From the NCBI RefSeq assembly GCF_022200785.1, contig NZ_CP087585.1, positions 3,658,001 to 3,722,000 on the forward strand: a stretch of 64,000 bases of DNA, in the 5' to 3' direction. Below the pieces are notes generated by a model, which searched no databases, was not told where the DNA came from, and saw only the letters and a program-made list of their open reading frames with translations. Below are positions 58,355-64,000 of the stretch, piece by piece (position 1 is the first letter of the stretch; every line of letters starts with the position of its first letter). The stretch comes from Pedobacter mucosus. GTDB lineage: Bacteria > Bacteroidota > Bacteroidia > Sphingobacteriales > Sphingobacteriaceae. A program made the position numbers and the translations under genes.

Positions 58355-61300
58355 TTACAAATTTGCTCCATGGCAGTTTTTGTATTTCTTGCCACTTCCA
58401 CATGGGCAAGGTTCGTTACGACCAACTGTAACCTCTTTACGAATAGGTTGTTGAGGTACAGCCTCTCTTGTATCTTCAAAATCAATACCTTGTTGCTCGT
58501 TTCCAAACTCTTGTTTAGTCGTTTGCAATTTTGGTTGTTTTTTCGGTGCTGGTGCTTCTTTAACATCTTCAGCTTCTTGCTGAACAGGAATTCCGCCTTT
58601 ATATAAGAAACTTACTACTTCTTTATTTACGGAATTAAGCATGTTTTTGAACAAATTAAAAGCTTCCATTTTGTAAATTACCAATGGATCTTTTTGCTCG
58701 TACACCGCATTCTGAACCGATTGTTTTAAATCGTCCATTTCGCGTAAATGCTCTTTCCAGCTATCATCAATTAAGGCAAGTACAATTGTTTTCTCAAATG
58801 AGCGAACAATTTCTTTTCCTTTGTTATCTATTGCTTTTTTTAGATCAACAGCAACCTGAATTCCACGGATACCATCCGTAAAAGGAACAACTATTTGTTC
58901 AATATGCTCACCGCGTTCTTCATAAACCTGCGTCAAAACTGGTAAAGATTGTTGAATAACGGCTTCAGATTTACGGGCATAAAAGGTTTCTGCTTCATCA
59001 AACAACTTTTCAGTTAACTGATTAATGTTAGAGGCCGCAAACTCTTTATCGGTAATGGCAGTATCTACAGAAAAGTTTTTAATTACTTCAAGTTTAAAAC
59101 CATCGTAATTTGCTTCTTCTTTGTATTCGGTAACAATATCTTCAGCAACATCGAAAACCATGTTGTTCATATCAACATCTAAACGCTCTCCAAATAGAGC
59201 ATTTTTACGTTTTGAGTAAATTACGGTACGCTGCGAATTCATTACATCATCGTATTCCAATAAACGCTTACGAATACCAAAATTGTTTTCTTCTACTTTC
59301 TTTTGAGCCCTTTCGATAGATTTGGTAATCATAGAATGCTGAATCACCTCTCCATCATCAATTCCCATACGAACCATGATGCCCGAGATTCTTTCTGAAC
59401 CAAATAAACGCATTAAATTATCTTCCAAAGAAACGAAGAATTGCGATGATCCTGGATCACCCTGGCGACCAGCACGACCACGTAATTGCCTATCTACACG
59501 ACGAGATTCATGACGCTCCGTACCAACGATTGCTAAACCGCCAGCCTCTTTAACGCCTGCACCTAATTTAATATCTGTACCACGACCAGCCATGTTGGTT
59601 GCAATGGTAACCGTACCTGCCTGACCAGCTTCAGCAACGATATCTGCCTCTCTTTGGTGCATTTTAGCATTTAAAACATTGTGTTTTATTCCGCGAAGTT
59701 TAAGCATACGGCTTAACAATTCCGAAATTTCAACAGAAGTTGTACCTACCAAAACCGGGCGACCAGCTTTAGCTTCTAGCTGACCTGTAGCCGGATTAAC
59801 TGCAGGAATTAAAGCGCCTTTTGCATCAAGCTTTGGAACAGCTCTGCCAGTAGCATCATATTTGGTAACTGGCTTGCCATCTTTCTGCTTAGTATTTCCT
59901 TCTTTATCTAGCTCATAATCCATTTCATAGTGAGAATATGGGAAAACTAGAAATTGAATTTCTGATGCTACCGCGTTATATTTTTCACGAACAGTACGGT
60001 AAACATAATCCTGATCATCTTTTCTGGTGATGTTTCTATTGGTTGGAATTTCAACAACATCCAATTTATAAATAGACCAAAACTCGCCAGCTTCAGTAGT
60101 CGCCGTACCCGTCATACCACAAAGTTTGTGGTACATACGGAAATAATTTTGCAGCGTTACTGTTGCATAAGTTTGCGTCGCATCTTCAACTTTTACGTTT
60201 TCTTTTGCTTCGATTGCTTGATGAAGTCCGTCAGAGTAACGGCGGCCATCCATAATACGACCCGTTTGCTCATCAACAATTTTAATTTTTCCTTCGTCGA
60301 TGATGTATTCCACATCAATTTCGAATAAAGTATAGGCTTTTAATAATTGATTTACAGAGTGAATACGTTCCGCTTTAACAGAATAATCACGCATTAAAGC
60401 ATCTTTCTGAACTACCTTTTCTTCCAAAGGCATATCAGATTTTTCTAAATCAGCAACTTCAGTACCTACATCAGGCAATACAAAAAAGTTTGGATCTTCG
60501 CCCGATTGGGTAATTAATTCAATACCTTTTTCGGTCAATTCAACTTGATTATTTTTTTCATCAATATAAAAGAACAACTCAGAATCTACCTTAGGCATAT
60601 TCTTAGATTGATCTGCCATGTAATAGTTCTCGGTTTTTAACAGCAAACCACGAACACCACTTTCACTTAAAAATTTGATTAAAGCTTTACTTTTAGGCAA
60701 ACCACGGAAAGCACGTAATAAGGCTAAACCGCCTTCACCTTCTTCAGTACCTGCATTACCAGCATTAATTAATTTTTTTGCTTCGTTTAAAGCAGAAGAA
60801 ACATAAGCTTTTTGCGCATTCACCAAACGCTCGATACGTGGTTTCAATTCATAAAATTCATGTTCATCGCCTCGGGGAATCGGACCAGAAATAATTAACG
60901 GTGTACGGGCATCATCAATTAAAACCGAATCGACCTCATCCACCATCGCAAAATGCTGCTTGCGTTGCACTAACTGATCTGGAGTTTGCGACATATTGTC
61001 ACGCAGGTAATCAAAACCGAACTCATTATTGGTTCCGTAAGTAATATCAGCTGCGTAAGCTTTCCTTCTTTCTTCTGAATTTGGTTCGTGTTTATCAATA
61101 CAATCTACACTTAAACCATGAAATTCGAATAATGGACCATTCCATTCACTATCACGACGAGCAAGATAATCATTCACCGTTACGATATGAACGCCTTGTC
61201 CGGCAAGTGCATTTAAATATGCAGGCAAAGTAGAAACCAAAGTTTTACCTTCACCAGTAGCCATTTCGGCAATTTTACCGCTGTGTAAAACCACACCACC

Positions 61301-61831
61301 AATTAATTGAACATCATAGTGGACCATGTTCCAGGCAACTTCAGTTCCTGCAGCATCCCATTTATTTGCCCATTGCGCTTTATCGCCAATAATTTTAACA
61401 TTACTTTTTCTTGCGGCGTAATCTTTATCAAACTGCGTTGCTGTAACTTCTAAATAATCATTTTCACTTAAACGACGAGAAGTTTCTTTTATCACCGCAA
61501 AAGCCTCAGGAAGAATTTCCAAAAGCACTTTTTCTAATTCAGCATCACGATCCTTACCTAAAGCATCCACTTGATCGTATAAAGCAGTTTTTTGATGAAG
61601 ATCTAAATCATCTCCTTCTGCCTCGGCTTTCAATCCAGAAATTTTTGCATCAACATCTGTAAGAAAACTGGCAATCCTTTCTTTAAATTCTATAGTTTTA
61701 GCCCGAAGCTCATCGTTACTAAGCGGGGAAAGCTTATTAAACTGTTCATTTATTTTAACAACTAATGGCTGTATAGCCTTGATATCTCTTTCTGATTTAC
61801 TTCCGAAAACCTTCGCTAAAAATCCTAACAT
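58355..61831 (-). CDS. secA: Preprotein translocase ATPase SecA
   Basis: The protein has 1158 residues. Walker A is MATGEGKTL, and the second motor shows [13 protein letters not shown] and [18 protein letters not shown]. The C-terminal zinc-binding tail is [17 protein letters not shown]. It drives export of unfolded proteins through SecYEG. It is about 250 residues longer than the E. coli protein because of inserted segments, including [20 protein letters not shown] near 355 and a Lys/Gly/Ala-rich stretch near 640-705. Long SecA is usual for Bacteroidota. It is a single gene with a terminator. Confidence 0.97.
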   Translation of the reverse strand: MLGFLAKVFGSKSERDIKAIQPLVVKINEQFNKLSPLSNDELRAKTIEFKERIASFLTDVDAKISGLKAEAEGDDLDLHQKTALYDQVDALGKDRDAELEKVLLEILPEAFAVIKETSRRLSENDYLEVTATQFDKDYAARKSNVKIIGDKAQWANKWDAAGTEVAWNMVHYDVQLIGGVVLHSGKIAEMATGEGKTLVSTLPAYLNALAGQGVHIVTVNDYLARRDSEWNGPLFEFHGLSVDCIDKHEPNSEERRKAYAADITYGTNNEFGFDYLRDNMSQTPDQLVQRKQHFAMVDEVDSVLIDDARTPLIISGPIPRGDEHEFYELKPRIERLVNAQKAYVSSALNEAKKLINAGNAGTEEGEGGLALLRAFRGLPKSKALIKFLSESGVRGLLLKTENYYMADQSKNMPKVDSELFFYIDEKNNQVELTEKGIELITQSGEDPNFFVLPDVGTEVADLEKSDMPLEEKVVQKDALMRDYSVKAERIHSVNQLLKAYTLFEIDVEYIIDEGKIKIVDEQTGRIMDGRRYSDGLHQAIEAKENVKVEDATQTYATVTLQNYFRMYHKLCGMTGTATTEAGEFWSIYKLDVVEIPTNRNITRKDDQDYVYRTVREKYNAVASEIQFLVFPYSHYEMDYELDKEGNTKQKDGKPVTKYDATGRAVPKLDAKGALIPAVNPATGQLEAKAGRPVLVGTTSVEISELLSRMLKLRGIKHNVLNAKMHQREADIVAEAGQAGTVTIATNMAGRGTDIKLGAGVKEAGGLAIVGTERHESRRVDRQLRGRAGRQGDPGSSQFFVSLEDNLMRLFGSERISGIMVRMGIDDGEVIQHSMITKSIERAQKKVEENNFGIRKRLLEYDDVMNSQRTVIYSKRKNALFGERLDVDMNNMVFDVAEDIVTEYKEEANYDGFKLEVIKNFSVDTAITDKEFAASNINQLTEKLFDEAETFYARKSEAVIQQSLPVLTQVYEERGEHIEQIVVPFTDGIRGIQVAVDLKKAIDNKGKEIVRSFEKTIVLALIDDSWKEHLREMDDLKQSVQNAVYEQKDPLVIYKMEAFNLFKNMLNSVNKEVVSFLYKGGIPVQQEAEDVKEAPAPKKQPKLQTTKQEFGNEQQGIDFEDTREAVPQQPIRKEVTVGRNEPCPCGSGKKYKNCHGANL

Positions 61832-62050
61832 TATATTTTAAATCGTATTAATAATTATTAAAAACTGGTTTGTTACAACAACCAAGCCACCGTCTTTCTT
61901 AAGTCAGTTTGGCAGTTATAACGGCTAAAATTAAGGATATATTCTAAAATATCTATTATATTGCTTAAGGATAAATTAAATCATCCGCATAAAACGCTAA
62001 ATTATCGATACATATTAGTTTTTTATTTTCCTTTCCTTTCTATTTGCGTC

Positions 62051-63118
62051 ATGAATAAAAATGTAGGCTTTCAAATTCTAATTCAAATAATTGCAGCAAT
62101 ATTCATTCTTACTCTTCCGCTATTTATAATTTCTGGGCAAGATTTGGCACACATTCTATCTTTTGATATACTCTTTCCCTACTTAATATTTTGCTCATTT
62201 TTTATTGGCATTTACTTGCTACATACTTACATTTTATTGCCAAAACTTTATAAAAAAAAGAATTATGTATCTTACTTTTTAAGCCTGATCCTAATTTTAT
62301 CATTACTGGTTACAACCAGGCCATTTGATCGATTTATTTTCAAAAAAGGAATGAGGCCTGATCAACGAGAGATGCCCAAACCACCAGATCAATTTCGAAG
62401 GGGAAACCCTCCTCATCGTGAAGAACCTGGAATTGATATTGTGAGTATATTTCTTTTACTAATCATTATTGTAATTAGTATTATTAAAGAAACAAATAAG
62501 CAGTTACAGGAAACTACGAAAAGAGCGTTACAAGCTGAGGCAGAAAAGGCGCAGGCTGATTTATCGTTTTTAAAAGCACAGGTAAACCCACATTTTTTAT
62601 TTAATACCCTCAACAACATTTATACTTTAGCCATTATAAAAGATGATCATACTGGACCATCGATTTTAAAATTATCAAATATTATGCGCTACATCACCGA
62701 CGAAGCGAATAATGATTTCGTAAATCTGCAAAATGAAGTTGATTGTATTACTGATTTTATAAGTATTCAAAAACTACGTTTAACAAAAAAAACCACATTA
62801 GAATATAACCTTGAAGGCACTTTTGAGCGGCAAAAAATTGCCCCCTTAATTTTAATGGCCTTTGTAGAAAATGTTTTTAAATATGGAATAAGCAATCACA
62901 ATAACGGAAAATTGATTGTTGGGATTACACTCTTAAGTACATCTATAAATTTTTACAGTAAAAATGCAATCTACCCAGATAAAAAACATACGGAAAGAAC
63001 AGGTATAGGAATTGAAAATACAAAAAAACGTTTACAGCATACTTATCCGAACAAACACATCCTAAATATTAAGGATGATGATGGCTTTTTTACCGTAAAC
63101 CTAACCATCCATCTATAA
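62051..63118 (+). CDS. LytS-type sensor histidine kinase
   Basis: The start is set at the ATG at 62051 (MNKNVGFQ, 355 residues); an upstream TTG at 61961 is in frame but less likely. Four membrane helices are visible, the last two separated by a loop rich in Pro and Arg (MRPDQREMPKPPDQFRRGNP). The His_kinase domain has AQVNPHFLFNTLNNIYTLA with the phosphorylated His, and the ATPase domain has AFVENVFKYGISNH and GIGIENTKKRL. The signal sensed is unknown. The stop overlaps the ATG of the regulator gene (ATGA). Confidence 0.93.
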   Translation: MNKNVGFQILIQIIAAIFILTLPLFIISGQDLAHILSFDILFPYLIFCSFFIGIYLLHTYILLPKLYKKKNYVSYFLSLILILSLLVTTRPFDRFIFKKGMRPDQREMPKPPDQFRRGNPPHREEPGIDIVSIFLLLIIIVISIIKETNKQLQETTKRALQAEAEKAQADLSFLKAQVNPHFLFNTLNNIYTLAIIKDDHTGPSILKLSNIMRYITDEANNDFVNLQNEVDCITDFISIQKLRLTKKTTLEYNLEGTFERQKIAPLILMAFVENVFKYGISNHNNGKLIVGITLLSTSINFYSKNAIYPDKKHTERTGIGIENTKKRLQHTYPNKHILNIKDDDGFFTVNLTIHL

Positions 63119-63837
63119 TGAGTACACCTTTAAAGTGCATTGCGATTGATGATGAGCCTTTGGCTTTATCTCTTATAAAAAGCTATATTCTTGCCACAGA
63201 AGGCTTGGAATTAATACAGGTTTTTGAGGATGCAATAGCAGCATCAGAATATTTGAACCATGTAAATGTTGATTTGTTATTTCTTGATATTAATATGCCC
63301 GATATTACAGGCATTGATTTATTCAAGTCACTGAAAAACAAGCCGATGGTAATTTTTACCACGGCTTATAAAAATTTTGCTTACGAAGGTTTTGAGCTTA
63401 ATGCAATTGATTACCTTTTAAAACCAATTGATTATGTACGTTTTAAAAGAGCGATAAATAAAACCTTGGATTACTATAATCATCAGCATGTAAAACAGCA
63501 AGGCATTGTTGAGCAAAGTATTTTTGTGCATTCTGAATATAAACTGATTAAAATAGAACTGAAAGATATATTATACATAGAAAGTTTGGAAGATTATGTG
63601 AAAATACATATCCAGAACAGCAAAATGATTTTGACGCTAATGCCCTTAAAAAGATTACTAGAAAAACTTCCTGAAGATAAATTTAAGCGTATTCATCGCA
63701 GTTATATAGTGCCTGTAAATAAAGTAAAATCAATATTAAATCGCAAAGCCGAGCTCTTAAATGGAGAGATTCTTCCCATCAGTAATACTTATGCTTCCTT
63801 TATAGATGAGTGGCAATCTCTGTCGAAACCAAAATAA
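63118..63837 (+). CDS. LytTR-family response regulator
   Basis: The protein has 239 residues. The receiver domain has IDDEP, the phospho-acceptor Asp in LLFLDINMPDITG and the Lys in LLKPIDY. The LytTR DNA-binding domain covers about 140-239 (VHSEYKLIKIELKDILYIESL, FKRIHRSYIVPVNKVKSI). It is the partner of the kinase gene, with which it overlaps. Its target genes are not shown; the gene starting at 63961 is one candidate. Confidence 0.95.
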   Translation: MSTPLKCIAIDDEPLALSLIKSYILATEGLELIQVFEDAIAASEYLNHVNVDLLFLDINMPDITGIDLFKSLKNKPMVIFTTAYKNFAYEGFELNAIDYLLKPIDYVRFKRAINKTLDYYNHQHVKQQGIVEQSIFVHSEYKLIKIELKDILYIESLEDYVKIHIQNSKMILTLMPLKRLLEKLPEDKFKRIHRSYIVPVNKVKSILNRKAELLNGEILPISNTYASFIDEWQSLSKPK

Positions 63838-63960
63838 ATAATTTAACAATTTTAACATCTTTTAAACTAACCGACACATACGCATCACTAATCGAGACAC
63901 CTTTGTTTAATGGTTTTTATTTGAAGAATTTTAATCATTAATAATAAGATAATCAGGTTA

Positions 63961-64000
63961 TGGAAAGAAAAAATTTTATCAGGAGTTTGATGATTGGTGC
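63961..64000 (+). CDS. Start of a further gene (N-terminal 13 codons only)
   Basis: An ATG at 63961 begins MERKNFIRSLMIG and continues past the window edge. The basic start followed by a hydrophobic run fits an export signal. The 123-base gap after the regulator gene is AT-rich. The family cannot be told from this fragment. Confidence 0.5.

Noticed and set aside
61961..62050. TTG start for the LytS-type kinase
   Set aside because: The ATG at 62051 gives a normal membrane-anchored N-terminus, and TTG starts are rare in this group.

Overview
The window looks like chromosome of a low-GC Bacteroidota, most probably the Sphingobacteriaceae (Pedobacter-like). This is inferred from family content and not from a marker-gene search. 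The pointers are a SusC/SusD pair run by an ECF sigma/FecR module, an alternative complex III (ActABCDEF) joined to an aa3-type oxidase, a giant secreted adhesin of putative-Ig repeats, DUF4302/DUF4251/DUF983 proteins, a LytS/LytTR pair, and promoter-like TAnnTTTG boxes with few Shine-Dalgarno sequences. No tRNA, rRNA, CRISPR array, prophage or intact insertion sequence was seen.

Layout. 1-4199 (-): the N-terminal 1399 codons of a giant modular surface protein that runs off the left edge. 4422-7004 (+): a divergent STAND-like P-loop NTPase of unknown role. 7062-9376 (-): an OmpA-type lipoprotein, then DUF2461, DUF983 and a small CxxC membrane protein. 9479-19019 (-): a complete regulated outer-membrane uptake locus, transcribed in the order ECF sigma factor, FecR anti-sigma factor, SusC/RagA receptor with STN domain, SusD, HExxH metallohydrolase lipoprotein, DUF4302 lipoprotein. 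19117-35665 (-): a 16.5 kb respiratory block in the order actABCDEF, ctaC, ctaD, hairpin, ctaA, ctaB, two subunit III genes, subunit IV, a Sco-like protein that has lost its copper ligands, DUF420.

35954-46795 is a mixed region: deoxyhypusine-synthase-like protein, an outer-membrane barrel protein, a 1.2 kb stretch that seems to hold a decayed gene, DUF1345, a methyltransferase, a SirB1-like protein, an alpha/beta hydrolase, prfB with a +1 frameshift site, an M20 amidohydrolase and an NHL-type lipoprotein. 46986-61831 is mostly housekeeping: pgi, DUF4251, glutaminyl cyclase, YraN, dnaG, SGNH hydrolase, serine hydrolase, a conserved secreted protein, a second M20 enzyme, a SPOR protein and secA. 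The right end (62051-63837, +) is a LytS-type kinase/LytTR regulator pair, followed by the first codons of another gene at 63961.

How the parts work together. The sigma/anti-sigma/SusC-STN set forms a cell-surface signalling circuit: substrate binding at SusCD should release the sigma factor to express its own transporter and the associated surface hydrolase. The Act complex oxidises menaquinol and passes electrons through its c hemes to the neighbouring oxidase, whose subunit II lacks its own cytochrome c domain. Heme A is made by CtaB and CtaA. The strongest candidates for new biology are the ligand-less Sco protein, the STAND-like NTPase facing the giant adhesin, the uncharacterised metallohydrolase/DUF4302 pair of the SusCD locus, and the six-heme fused ActA.
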